Positions 1 to 8,155 of a stretch of 43,029 nt of DNA are shown here, in pieces. A model generated the notes under the pieces. That model did no database searches, was not told the origin of the DNA, and was given only the letters and a program-made list of their open reading frames with translations. A program made the translations under genes and the position numbers. The stretch spans positions 19,029 to 62,057 of the forward strand of contig DDNC01000015.1 of NCBI GenBank assembly GCA_002340985.1, read 5' to 3'. Position 1 is the stretch's first letter. The number at the start of each line of letters is the position of its first letter. This DNA comes from Firmicutes bacterium UBA2530 (GTDB taxonomy: Bacteria; Bacillota; Clostridia; Tissierellales; Sedimentibacteraceae).

Positions 1-2
1 CT

Positions 3-866
3 GCATCTCAGCAGTCGGCTGCAGCTGCCGTTGAAATATCCAGCACAATAGAAGAAATATCAAAGGGCGCATCAGATCAGGCGCAAAGCACCCAGGAAGG
101 CTCAGTAAACGCCAATGAGCTGGGCATAGTTATAGAGGAAGATCAGGTATATATGAACAATCTGAATTCTCAGACCGGCAAGGTAAGTGATGTTGTAAAT
201 GAAGGCCTTAAGGAAATCAACACACTGTACAGCATAACTGAAGAAAGCAATGAGGCAAACAAAGAAATCCACAATGTAATAATCGAGACAAATGACAGCT
301 CCATTAAAATAGGACAGGCAAGCAATGTGATATCGTCAATTGCACAGCAGACCAATTTGCTGGCACTCAACGCAGCAATAGAAGCAGCAAGAGCAGGAAG
401 CGCAGGTAAGGGCTTTGCGGTGGTCGCGGAAGAAATTAAAAATCTTGCACTGCAATCCTCTGAGTCAACAAAAGAAATAGACGCAGTGGTCAGCGAACTG
501 CAGCTTAATTCACAAAACGCTGTTAAGACAATTGAAAGATTGTCCGCCATAGCAGGTGAACAGACAAAAAGCGTCGTAAACAGCAGGGATAAGTACCGGC
601 TTATAGCCAATGCCATGAAAGAAACAGAGGATACTGTAAATTACCTGAATATTGCCGGTGAAAAAATGAATTCCATGAAACAACAAATCCTTGCAAGCAT
701 GGAAAATCTTTCGGCAATTGCAGAGGAAAACGCGGCAGCAACAGAACAGGCAACCGCCTCCATAGAAGAGCAGGCCGCTTCGGCAGAGCAGATTTCTGCA
801 ACAAGTGAAAGTCTGACTGAGCTGGCAAAAAGTCTTCAGGAATTAATATTAAGATTTAAAATATAA
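3..866 (+). CDS. Methyl-accepting chemotaxis protein, C-terminal part (5' end outside window)
   Basis: The frame is open from base 3, so this is the 3' end of a longer gene. The ATG at 153 is internal. The protein is one long alternating-heptad helix typical of the cytoplasmic signalling hairpin of chemoreceptors. The highly conserved tip that contacts CheA and CheW is present (IAQQTNLLALNAAIEAARAG, then GKGFAVVAEEIKNLA). Downstream glutamate/alanine-rich segments (EENAAATEQ, IEEQAASAEQI) look like methylation helices. It ends in hydrophobic LQELILRFKI with no CheR-docking pentapeptide. Sensor and membrane segments would lie upstream of the window, so the ligand cannot be inferred. It is followed by a palindromic terminator-like hairpin. 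Confidence 0.95.
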   Translation, partial: ASQQSAAAAVEISSTIEEISKGASDQAQSTQEGSVNANELGIVIEEDQVYMNNLNSQTGKVSDVVNEGLKEINTLYSITEESNEANKEIHNVIIETNDSSIKIGQASNVISSIAQQTNLLALNAAIEAARAGSAGKGFAVVAEEIKNLALQSSESTKEIDAVVSELQLNSQNAVKTIERLSAIAGEQTKSVVNSRDKYRLIANAMKETEDTVNYLNIAGEKMNSMKQQILASMENLSAIAEENAAATEQATASIEEQAASAEQISATSESLTELAKSLQELILRFKI

Positions 867-872
867 CACAAC

Positions 873-900
873 ACCTCCATGTCTTATAAGACATGGAGGT
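873..900. terminator. Perfect 28-bp palindrome between convergent MCP and dapA genes
   Basis: The two 14-base halves are exactly complementary (ACCTCCATGTCTTA / TAAGACATGGAGGT) and could form a long hairpin in either transcript. Neither side has a clean run of T, but both flanks are AT-rich. It lies between two genes that end facing each other, so a bidirectional terminator is the simplest reading. Confidence 0.6.
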
Positions 901-973
901 GAATTATTATATTTCTCTTTCTATTTCTATTTTTCTTGCTGCTTCGGCATAAACGCCATTTACAAAAGGGAAT

Positions 974-1849
974 CTATATCTTTCCTAATTCATTTAAATC
1001 TTCTCTTAAGACCTTTAATACCTTTTCTCTTGCCTCGGTTAAAGGAAGCCTTAATCCTCCTACCTGCACTCCGGTCAAATTTAATGCTGCTTTTACAGGA
1101 ATCGGATTTGATATTATAAATAAGTCCTTGAATATATCAGATAGCTTGAGATGTATTTCCTTTGCCCTTTCAGTGTCTTTTGATACAAAAGCATCTATCA
1201 TTTCCTTCATTTCAGGTCCCACTACATGAGCGGCTACACTTACTATTCCATAGCAGCCTACTGACATCGCAGGAAGCAGCATTGAATCATCCCCTGAATA
1301 AACAAAAAAATCCTCAGGGACGCGCTTTATTATTTCGGCGAACTGAATTATGTTTCCTCCGGCCTCCTTCAATGCGACTATATTATCAATTTGAGCAAGT
1401 TTTTCTACTGTTTCGGGCAATATATTGCACCCGGTTCTTCCAGGCACATTATACAGCATAATGGGTAAATCAACAGAATCTGCAACTTCCTTAAAGTGAC
1501 AATACAGAGAATCCTGATCAGGTTTATTATAATACGGGGTGACCACGAGAAGCCCGTCAACCCCCGCCTCTTGCGCCGCCCTTGCATTTTCTATTGTAGT
1601 CCTCGTATTATTTGTACCTACGCCTGCAATTACAGGTACATCCACATATTCCTTTACAACCTTATATAAATTTATTTTTTCATCATCCGTCAGGGTTGGA
1701 GCTTCTCCGGTTGTTCCTGTTATAACTAAAGCAGTATTTCCTTCCTCAACTAATTTAACCGCCAGTGAACCGGCAGACTCGTAATCAACATTAAGCTCAT
1801 CATCAAAAGGTGTCACCATAGCGGTTATTAATCTTCCCCATTCAACCAT
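974..1849 (-). CDS. dapA: 4-hydroxy-tetrahydrodipicolinate synthase
   Basis: This 291-residue protein has the usual DapA length and aldolase-type (beta/alpha)8 signatures. It shows the GTTGEAPTL pyruvate-binding segment (residues 45-53), Tyr133 in LYNVPGRTG with Arg138, and the Schiff-base Lys161 in VALKEAGGN. It condenses pyruvate with aspartate semialdehyde to the precursor of diaminopimelate, lysine and dipicolinate. The start is ATG with GAAGGGAG upstream. It is divergent from asd-aspartokinase, and dpaAB lie just beyond, so in this locus it most plausibly feeds spore dipicolinate synthesis. No dapB is present in the window, and none is needed for dipicolinate. Confidence 0.95.
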   Translation of the reverse strand: MVEWGRLITAMVTPFDDELNVDYESAGSLAVKLVEEGNTALVITGTTGEAPTLTDDEKINLYKVVKEYVDVPVIAGVGTNNTRTTIENARAAQEAGVDGLLVVTPYYNKPDQDSLYCHFKEVADSVDLPIMLYNVPGRTGCNILPETVEKLAQIDNIVALKEAGGNIIQFAEIIKRVPEDFFVYSGDDSMLLPAMSVGCYGIVSVAAHVVGPEMKEMIDAFVSKDTERAKEIHLKLSDIFKDLFIISNPIPVKAALNLTGVQVGGLRLPLTEAREKVLKVLREDLNELGKI

Positions 1850-1945
1850 ATTATTTCTCCCTTCAAAATATTGTAATCCATTTTATGAAATAGACCGGTA
1901 TATTGCTAACAAAAAAGAGGTCTGCTAAATAAAATAAAAGCATCT

Positions 1946-1961
1946 GATTACCGCGGTAATC
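1946..1961. promoter_or_regulatory. Perfect 16-bp palindrome in dapA/asd divergent region
   Basis: GATTACCGCGGTAATC is its own reverse complement. It lies 27 bases before the asd start, within the 138-bp region shared by the two divergent units. Its GC-rich core stands out from AT-rich flanks. It may be an operator for a dimeric regulator. No regulator can be named from sequence. Confidence 0.45.
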
Positions 1962-1987
1962 TTAGAAAATTTAAGGAGGAGTTGATT

Positions 1988-3007
1988 TTGGATGATTATA
2001 ACGTAGCAATCGTAGGAGCTTTGGGAGCTGTCGGCAAGGAGCTTGCAAAGATTCTCATTGAGCGGCAATTTCCTGTTAAAACTGTTAAGTTATTAGGCAC
2101 AGCCGCTAACGAAGGGCGAGAAGTGAAATTTAAAGATGAAATATTATATACGGAAGAAGCTTGCAAGGGGGCATTTAAGGATGTTGATATTGCATTCTTC
2201 TGTGTAGATGCCGAAATAAGCAGAAGATTATCCCCTATAGCAGTTGAGGAAGGAGCTGTTGTCATAGACAATAGCAGTGCCTTCAGAATGGATGAAAGAA
2301 TTCCCTTGGTAGTTCCTGAGGTTAATCCTGAAAGTTTAAAAAATCATAACGGACTCATATCAAATCCAAACTGCTCTACTATACAAATGCTGGTACCTCT
2401 GAAACCGATACATGAAAAATATCATATAAAAAGAATCGTGGTATCCACCTATCAATCCGTTTCCGGCACCGGCAAAAATGCAATTGATGAGCTTGATGAA
2501 CAAACAAGGGATTATGCAAATAAAAATGAAATAAAGCACTCGGTATATCCGTATCAGATTCTATTTAATACCCTTCCCCATATTGATGCATTTCTTGATA
2601 ATGGATACACCAAGGAAGAAATGAAAATGGTCAATGAAACACATAAAATTTTAGATGAAAAAATTCAGGTAACATCTACAACAGTTCGAATACCTGTATT
2701 CAGAGGGCACTCTGAATCAGTAAATATTGAGACTGAATTACCTTTTGATATTGATGAAATCAGAGAGCTTCTTGAAAATTTCCCGGGAATTACAGTATTA
2801 GACAAACCTGAGGAAAAATTGTATCCCATGCCTTTGTTTACAAAAGATACCAGTGACGTCTTTGTCGGACGCATCAGACGTGATTTTACCGTTGGAAACG
2901 GGCTTAATATGTGGATTGTGGCAGATAACCTGAGAAAAGGCGCAGCGTTGAATGCTGTTCAAATAGCAGAATCACTTATTGATCAGAACCTAATCAGGAG
3001 GCAGTAA
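1988..3007 (+). CDS. asd: Aspartate-semialdehyde dehydrogenase
   Basis: The start is taken as TTG at 1988 because the AAGGAGGAG ribosome binding site ends at 1981. The in-frame TTG at 1982 would be too close. The product has 339 residues, normal for bacterial Asd. The N-terminal NADP-binding loop is VAIVGALGAVGKEL, the active-site cysteine is in SNPNCSTIQ, and the catalytic/substrate histidine is in RGHSESVN. It reduces aspartyl phosphate to aspartate semialdehyde, the substrate of DapA. Its stop overlaps the next gene's start (TAATG), so asd and the aspartokinase are translationally coupled. Confidence 0.95.
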   Translation: MDDYNVAIVGALGAVGKELAKILIERQFPVKTVKLLGTAANEGREVKFKDEILYTEEACKGAFKDVDIAFFCVDAEISRRLSPIAVEEGAVVIDNSSAFRMDERIPLVVPEVNPESLKNHNGLISNPNCSTIQMLVPLKPIHEKYHIKRIVVSTYQSVSGTGKNAIDELDEQTRDYANKNEIKHSVYPYQILFNTLPHIDAFLDNGYTKEEMKMVNETHKILDEKIQVTSTTVRIPVFRGHSESVNIETELPFDIDEIRELLENFPGITVLDKPEEKLYPMPLFTKDTSDVFVGRIRRDFTVGNGLNMWIVADNLRKGAALNAVQIAESLIDQNLIRRQ

Positions 3008-3990
3008 TGAGCATCATAATTCAGAAGTTCGGAGGAACTTCCCTGAGGAACTTAAATAGTCAAAGTAACTTTCTTAAACAAGTAAAAAAAGAAGCACAAA
3101 CCGGCAGTAAGCTTGTTGTGGTGGTATCCGCAATGGGCAGAAGAGGAGACCCCTACGCTACCGATACTTTAATAAATAAATTGGTAAATATAGGCCCCTC
3201 AATTGATCCAAAGAAAAAAGATCTGATTATGTCAGTAGGAGAAACTATTTCTGCAGCTCTTGCAGCTCATCTGTTAGAAAATGAAGGATTGCCTTCAGAG
3301 GCTTTAACAGGATTTCAGGCCGGAATAATTACAGATAATAACTTTAATTCAGGTAAAATAATACAAATCAATACAAATAAGATTCAAGAATATCTAAATA
3401 AAAATAAAATTGCAGTAGTTGCAGGATTTCAAGGGGCTACGGAGAGCATGGAAATAACCACTCTTGGCAGAGGAGGCAGTGATACGACAGCTGTTGCACT
3501 TGGCGGAGCTTTAAATGCCGAAAGAGTGGATATATTTACCGATGTGCCCGGAGTTGCTGTTACCGACCCGCGATTAGTACCAAATGCCAGATATATTAAA
3601 AAAATTTCCTATGATGATATGTATCGAATGGCAATTAACGGAGCAGGCGTAATTCATCCAAATGCTGTTTTGCTGGGAAAACAGCACAATATACCTGTAA
3701 GAATTCTTTCAACATTTACGGATGAACCGGGCACACTTATTTCCAATGAAAAAAGTGACTTAAAGGTAATAGGCTTCGGAGTAAAAAAACAAGAAAACAA
3801 TTCGGTCATATCCTTTATTTTCAACAGTGACTATAGAGATGAAATCAAGGAAGAGCTGGATAAATTCTTGTTGGGTGAAAAAAAACACTTAATTAATATG
3901 GAATACTTCGATTGTAATGCATCTATGACAGTTAAAAATGAAATTCTTAACGAGTTTTTACAAAAATTATATTCAAACTTCATCCAATAA
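3007..3990 (+). CDS. Aspartate kinase with short regulatory region
   Basis: The N-terminal KFGGTS nucleotide-binding motif (residues 7-12), TLGRGGSDTTA and the DVPGVAVTDPR segment identify an aspartokinase catalytic domain covering about residues 1-250. The protein is only 327 residues, while ordinary aspartokinases run to about 400 and carry two ACT domains. Here about 75 residues follow the kinase domain (from about SDLKVIGFGVKK), enough for at most one ACT-like unit, so feedback control may be weak or absent. It overlaps asd by one base and has AGGAGG upstream. Its place beside asd, dapA and dpaAB matches Bacillus dapG, but the truncated C-terminus makes that symbol uncertain. Confidence 0.88.
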   Translation: MSIIIQKFGGTSLRNLNSQSNFLKQVKKEAQTGSKLVVVVSAMGRRGDPYATDTLINKLVNIGPSIDPKKKDLIMSVGETISAALAAHLLENEGLPSEALTGFQAGIITDNNFNSGKIIQINTNKIQEYLNKNKIAVVAGFQGATESMEITTLGRGGSDTTAVALGGALNAERVDIFTDVPGVAVTDPRLVPNARYIKKISYDDMYRMAINGAGVIHPNAVLLGKQHNIPVRILSTFTDEPGTLISNEKSDLKVIGFGVKKQENNSVISFIFNSDYRDEIKEELDKFLLGEKKHLINMEYFDCNASMTVKNEILNEFLQKLYSNFIQ

Positions 3991-3996
3991 ATTAAC

Positions 3997-4022
3997 GGTG
4001 CAGATTCTGAGGAATCTGCACC
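3997..4022. terminator. Bidirectional terminator hairpin
   Basis: GGTGCAGATTC and GAATCTGCACC form an 11-bp perfect stem with a TGAG loop, followed by ATTGATTGTTAT on the plus side. It sits between the convergent aspartokinase and dpaB genes. Confidence 0.75.
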
Positions 4023-4030
4023 ATTGATTG

Positions 4031-4609
4031 TTATACTAATAAAGGCTGAAGTTGTTTACCTAATATTGCTGCTTCTATTGTTTCTTCAATTTTATCAAAT
4101 TTGGATATTAGGGAATTTGGTTTATTTACCGCATCGTCCTGACCAAAAGGCACAAAGTAAATATTCTTTGTATTCAGCAATAGCCCTATATTTTTAGCAT
4201 TGGCTCCAAGTCCGTCATTTGTTGCTATAGCTAAGACTAAAGGTTTTTGGTTCCTTAAATGTGCCTTGCATGCCATGGTCACTGTTGTATCAGTTATTGC
4301 ATTCGCAAGCTTTGCCGCTGTATTACCGGTACACGGAGCAACTACAATAACATCAAGCTTTAATTTGGGTCCCACAGGCTCAGCTTCAACTATAGTCTTT
4401 ATTATTCCCTTGCCTGTAATATTTTTTAATTTATTTTTCCATTCTTCTGCTGTACCAAATCTTGTATCAAAGGTATCTGCCGAATGTGACATTATGGGAT
4501 AAATATCTGCGCCCTTCCTTGCCAAATCCTCGATTACCGGAAATACATTGCTGTAATTGCAGGATGAGCCTGTTAATGCAAAACCTATTTTTAATCCTTC
4601 TACTGACAT
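4031..4609 (-). CDS. dpaB: Dipicolinate synthase subunit B
   Basis: This 192-residue flavoprotein-fold protein (SpoVFB type) has an N-terminal KIGFALTGSSCNYSNV loop and the conserved VVAPCTGNTAAKLANAI segment of the flavoprotein/HFCD family. It works with DpaA in the mother cell to oxidise the DapA product to dipicolinic acid, the calcium-chelating compound of the spore core. It starts two bases after the dpaA stop, so the two are one transcription unit. Confidence 0.92.
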   Translation of the reverse strand: MSVEGLKIGFALTGSSCNYSNVFPVIEDLARKGADIYPIMSHSADTFDTRFGTAEEWKNKLKNITGKGIIKTIVEAEPVGPKLKLDVIVVAPCTGNTAAKLANAITDTTVTMACKAHLRNQKPLVLAIATNDGLGANAKNIGLLLNTKNIYFVPFGQDDAVNKPNSLISKFDKIEETIEAAILGKQLQPLLV

Positions 4610-4611
4610 AT

Positions 4612-5475
4612 TTATACATCCAACTCCTCTATAATATTGTAAATTGTATCCTGAATTGCCATAGCAGCAGTTGCCGGTGCTACCTTTCCCGGAAGGCCTA
4701 AAGCACTGACGGCCTTTATTCCCATCTCCCCGGCAGCTCCAAAATCAATCCCGCCCGGTTTTGATGCTAAATCAATTACTGTGCAATTACTATCAATACT
4801 TCTTAATAATTCCCTATCTAATATTATCTGAGGTATGGTGTTAAAAACAACGTTCATCCTTGGTAAATATTCCTTTAGTTCTTTTGGGCATACTGGAATA
4901 TACCCGTTGTTCCTTATCCATGCAAGGTCACTGCAGCTTCTTGCTTCCACATGCACATTTGCTCCGATTCCATGCAGCATCTTTGATAAAACCTTTCCGA
5001 TTCTCCCATATCCTAAAACCATAATATTTGAATTATGAATGGTAAAAGGCGTTTCCTCCATTGCAATTTGAATGGCCCCCTCAGCTGTCGGTACTGCGTT
5101 AAGGATCTGCATTTCTTCTCTTTTAAAATAATCCGCTGATTTAAGCTCTTTATCATTTAGCTTTTTTTCGTGCTCCTTGCTGAATTTTCCGCCAATAAGC
5201 GCCTGATTTTCAGACATGAGGTCAAATACCGCATCGATTTGAATTGCTTCATTTGCAAATGGGGCATTAACATTTATATTGTCTGTGGAAAAAGGCAATG
5301 GACCAATAATAACATCAGCATATTCAACTGCTTCTTTTAGGTTAGCTGATTCATCTTTATACTGGTCCATCTTGTCAAACCCGAAGATGTAAACATCATT
5401 TCCGTCTTTCATCAGTAAATTTCCAAGCTCCAGGCTTCTCTTATCTCCGCCCAATATGGTATATTTTAATCCCAT
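4612..5475 (-). CDS. dpaA: Dipicolinate synthase subunit A
   Basis: This 287-residue protein has an N-terminal domain (YTILGGDKRSLELGNLL) and a central Rossmann loop VLGYGRIGKVLSKML near residues 153-167, typical of DpaA/SpoVFA, an NAD(P)-dependent dehydrogenase-like subunit. It forms dipicolinate synthase with DpaB. The ATG has an ideal AAGGAGGAG site. About 30-60 bp upstream is a sequence matching the mother-cell sigma-K promoter consensus, agreeing with the known late-sporulation control of this operon in Bacillus. Confidence 0.93.
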   Translation of the reverse strand: MGLKYTILGGDKRSLELGNLLMKDGNDVYIFGFDKMDQYKDESANLKEAVEYADVIIGPLPFSTDNINVNAPFANEAIQIDAVFDLMSENQALIGGKFSKEHEKKLNDKELKSADYFKREEMQILNAVPTAEGAIQIAMEETPFTIHNSNIMVLGYGRIGKVLSKMLHGIGANVHVEARSCSDLAWIRNNGYIPVCPKELKEYLPRMNVVFNTIPQIILDRELLRSIDSNCTVIDLASKPGGIDFGAAGEMGIKAVSALGLPGKVAPATAAMAIQDTIYNIIEELDV

Positions 5476-5507
5476 ATTACTCCTCCTTATAGAGTATCAC
5501 ATGATTA

Positions 5508-5534
5508 TATCTTATGTTAAAGCGGAGCTTTCGT
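5508..5534 (-). promoter_or_regulatory. Sigma-K-like promoter of dpaAB
   Basis: On the minus strand, AC (5534-5533) is followed after 16 bases by CATAAGATA (5516-5508). This matches the sigma-K consensus AC-N16/17-CATANNNTA at every fixed position. The predicted transcript start near 5500 leaves a short leader containing the AAGGAGGAG site of dpaA. Spo-VF operons are known members of the sigma-K regulon. Confidence 0.65.
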
Positions 5535-5604
5535 GATAGCCCAAATAACATTTGGTAAGATATAACGCCTGATCTGTAAATAGACGCAGATATGCCGATT
5601 AATA

Positions 5605-5650
5605 AAATCAAATTTACAATTATATATATTTATGTTATTCTTAAAAAAAC
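5605..5650 (+). promoter_or_regulatory. Promoter segment (copy 1 of a 46-bp near-repeat)
   Basis: TTTACA (5613-5618), 17 bases, then TATTCT (5636-5641) form a plausible sigma-A promoter for the PLP-enzyme gene. The whole 46-bp segment recurs at 13254-13299 with only three A/G differences, upstream of the LuxR-type regulator. This suggests a shared control region rather than just a shared core promoter. Confidence 0.6.
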
Positions 5651-5697
5651 AAGTTGAAAATTCAACAACAATTATGCTATTCAGCAAGGAGGATACT

Positions 5698-6750
5698 ATG
5701 TCAATAAGTATTGCGGAAGCAAAAAAGCGAATATCTTCGGTTCCCAGGGTTGAGCTTGGGTTTTTTCCGACACCGCTGCATAAGTTAGAAAATTTATCAA
5801 GCATGCTGGGGATTAACCTTTTTATCAAGCGCGACGATTATACGGGAAAGAACCTGTTCGGCGGAAACAAAACAAGAAAATTGGAATTTTTAATAGGTGA
5901 TGCAATTCATCAAAAAAGCGAATATGTGTTTACATATGGCGCAACACAGTCAAACCACGCCATGCAAACAGTGTGGGCAGCTTCTTCCCATAATCTGAAG
6001 CCTGTTCTTTACTTGGTTGCCGTGGTTGAGCCGGATAAAAATGATGTAAAAGCAAATCTTTTGCTGGATAAAATATTTGATGCAGAGATACATATTGTAA
6101 GCCCCGAAAAAGGTGAGAGCTTCACCAAGGCGGACAAGCGTTCCCTCCTCCTCGGTTCCGAGCATATTAAGCGTCTGGAAGAAGCAGGCCATAAATGCTA
6201 CAATATCCCAATGGGAGGAGCAAGCGAGATAGGAACGGCAGGATATATTTCAGGCTTTGTGGAACTATATGAGCAGGCGCAGCAAATGGGAATAAATTTC
6301 GACTATTTGTACCATGCCACAGGCTCAGGAGGAACAATGGCGGGTCTTGTAGCCGGTAAAAAGCTGCTTGGCGCCGATACGATTATAAAATCAATGGCAG
6401 TCCTTGATATAGATAATAGTTATATTCCTTACAAGACTGAGCTGGCAAATGAAGCACTGAAATATATAGGAGCGGCTCCCCTGGTAGATGTATCGGATTT
6501 CCAGATCGATACTGGTTTCTACGCCCCTGGATACGAGCAGCCCAATGAAGGAGCCATCGAAGCCATTAAGCTGCTTGCGAAAAAAGAAGGTATACTCACA
6601 GACCCTGTATATAGCGGCAAGGCACTGTCAGGATTGATTCACGATGCACGAACCGGAAAAATCAAACAGGGCAGTAATGTGGTATTCCTCCACACAGGCG
6701 GCGCCACTGCTCTATTTGCAGAAAAAGAGATATTGGGAAGACTATTTTAG
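5698..6750 (+). CDS. D-cysteine desulfhydrase / ACC-deaminase-family PLP enzyme
   Basis: The start is ATG 5698, with AAGGAGG at 5686-5692. The longer open frame from 5632 would run over the promoter. The 350-residue product has the tryptophan-synthase-beta fold signatures of the D-cysteine desulfhydrase/1-aminocyclopropane-1-carboxylate deaminase family: an N-terminal FFPTPLHKL, the PLP-lysine motif GGNKTRKLE (Lys58), TYGATQSNHA, and ATGSGGTMAG binding the phosphate. Members release ammonia (and sulfide) from D-cysteine, D-serine analogues or ACC. The exact substrate cannot be told. It is convergent with the TetR operon and shares its promoter segment with the LuxR regulator at 13408. Confidence 0.8.
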   Translation: MSISIAEAKKRISSVPRVELGFFPTPLHKLENLSSMLGINLFIKRDDYTGKNLFGGNKTRKLEFLIGDAIHQKSEYVFTYGATQSNHAMQTVWAASSHNLKPVLYLVAVVEPDKNDVKANLLLDKIFDAEIHIVSPEKGESFTKADKRSLLLGSEHIKRLEEAGHKCYNIPMGGASEIGTAGYISGFVELYEQAQQMGINFDYLYHATGSGGTMAGLVAGKKLLGADTIIKSMAVLDIDNSYIPYKTELANEALKYIGAAPLVDVSDFQIDTGFYAPGYEQPNEGAIEAIKLLAKKEGILTDPVYSGKALSGLIHDARTGKIKQGSNVVFLHTGGATALFAEKEILGRLF

Positions 6751-6790
6751 TCTCCCAGTTTCTGCACCGTTATCTTTTAGTTGTTTCGCC

Positions 6791-8155
6791 TTATTTCAAG
6801 AAAAAGCGCAGTATCTTATCCTTCGTCTTTGAATATGGTCTGTAACGAATTGGAAGGTCAAGCCAGCTGGACTTCTTGACAATACTCCTGTAATGAGTAA
6901 AGGTATCAAAGCTCTTTTTCCCATGATAGCTTCCCATGCCGGAATTCCCTATGCCTCCGAAGCCCATGTTCGAGGTTGCAATGTGAATAATGGTGTCATT
7001 AATACACCCTCCTCCGAAGGAGCATTTATTTAATACATGTTTTTCAACGGAGGAGTCTTCGGTAAAAAGGTACAGTGCCAGTGGCTTCGGGTGTTTCACA
7101 ATATAATCGGTGCATTCACAGATATCGGTGTATGGAATCATGGGAAGAATGGGACCGAATATCTCTTCCTGCATAATGGGCGAATCAAGGCTTATCTCAT
7201 CCAGCAAAGCCGGCTCCACAAACCTCCGTTCCCGGTCGACTTTTCCACCCAGAACAATTTTTCCGCTCTTCAATAATCCGGATACCCGCTCAAAATGTTT
7301 ATCGTTTATTATTGTATTCATATCCGTCATTGTCCCATCGGGAAAAAATTCTTGCAACGCAGATTGGTACCACTTTATGAACTTATCCTTTACATCCGCA
7401 TGAATAAACAAATAGTCCGGTTCCACACAGGTCTGCCCTGCATTTAATACCTTTCCGAATGCAATACGTCGAGCCGCGACCTTGATATTTGCCGTCTTAT
7501 CTACAATAACCGGGCTTTTCCCGCCAAGCTCAAGTGTTATCGGTGTAAGATGTCTTGCCGCACTCTCCATAACAAGACGACCTACCGCGGGGCTTCCTGT
7601 AAAAAATATATAATCAAACTTTTCCTCCAGCAATGCAGTATTCTGCTCTCTGCCTCCTTCTACAACGGCTATGTATTCTTCGGGATATACAGCCCTCAGA
7701 ACCTGAGCAATTGCATGGCTGGTGGCAGGAGCATATGCGGAGGGCTTAACCACGGCGGTGCATCCGGCAGAAATAGCGCCAATTAACGGTTCAAGGCACA
7801 ATTGTATGGGATAATTCCACGGAGACATTATCAGTGCAACTCCGTAGGGTTCCGGAGATATGAATGATTTGGCGGGAAACTGCGCAATGGGTGTAGCAAC
7901 CCTTTTATCCCTCATCCATCTGGACAGATGGCGGATATGAAAGCTCAGCTCTTCCAAAACCATCCCCGTCTCTGTCATATAAACCTCCGAAGGACATTTA
8001 TTCATATCCTTTTTCATGGCCTCGTTAAATAAGACTTCATGGTTCCTTACCGCGCTTTGTAATTTACGCAGCATTGATATTCTGAACTCCAGACTTCTGG
8101 TACTGCCCTGCTCGAAATAATTCTTTTGCCTTTCAACTAAACTGCGAAAGTTCAT
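6791..8155 (-). CDS. Aldehyde dehydrogenase (class 3-like)
   Basis: The start is ATG 8155 with GAGGTGG six bases upstream. The open frame extends further into the kinase gene, but that part is not ALDH-like. The 454-residue product has the length of class 3 ALDHs. It shows MSPWNYPIQL, the catalytic glutamate in TLELGGKSP, the nucleophile in NAGQTCVEPDY, and EEIFGPILP. It oxidises an aldehyde to an acid with NAD(P). It is the last gene of the five-gene operon and overlaps the kinase gene by 23 bases, implying coupled translation. It probably removes the aldehyde produced by the aldolase of the same operon (inference). Confidence 0.9.
   Translation of the reverse strand: MNFRSLVERQKNYFEQGSTRSLEFRISMLRKLQSAVRNHEVLFNEAMKKDMNKCPSEVYMTETGMVLEELSFHIRHLSRWMRDKRVATPIAQFPAKSFISPEPYGVALIMSPWNYPIQLCLEPLIGAISAGCTAVVKPSAYAPATSHAIAQVLRAVYPEEYIAVVEGGREQNTALLEEKFDYIFFTGSPAVGRLVMESAARHLTPITLELGGKSPVIVDKTANIKVAARRIAFGKVLNAGQTCVEPDYLFIHADVKDKFIKWYQSALQEFFPDGTMTDMNTIINDKHFERVSGLLKSGKIVLGGKVDRERRFVEPALLDEISLDSPIMQEEIFGPILPMIPYTDICECTDYIVKHPKPLALYLFTEDSSVEKHVLNKCSFGGGCINDTIIHIATSNMGFGGIGNSGMGSYHGKKSFDTFTHYRSIVKKSSWLDLPIRYRPYSKTKDKILRFFLK

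Noticed and set aside
1850..1900. Sigma-K-like -10 (CATAAAATG) upstream of dapA
   Set aside because: The last conserved base differs and there is no AC at 16-17 bases upstream, so the match is too weak to list.
1850..1987. Lysine riboswitch or T-box in the dapA/asd intergenic region
   Set aside because: The region is only 138 bases for two divergent units and shows none of the long conserved stems of either element.
5632..5697. Upstream extension of the PLP-enzyme frame
   Set aside because: It overlaps the putative -10 region and lacks a ribosome site. The protein family starts near the ATG at 5698.
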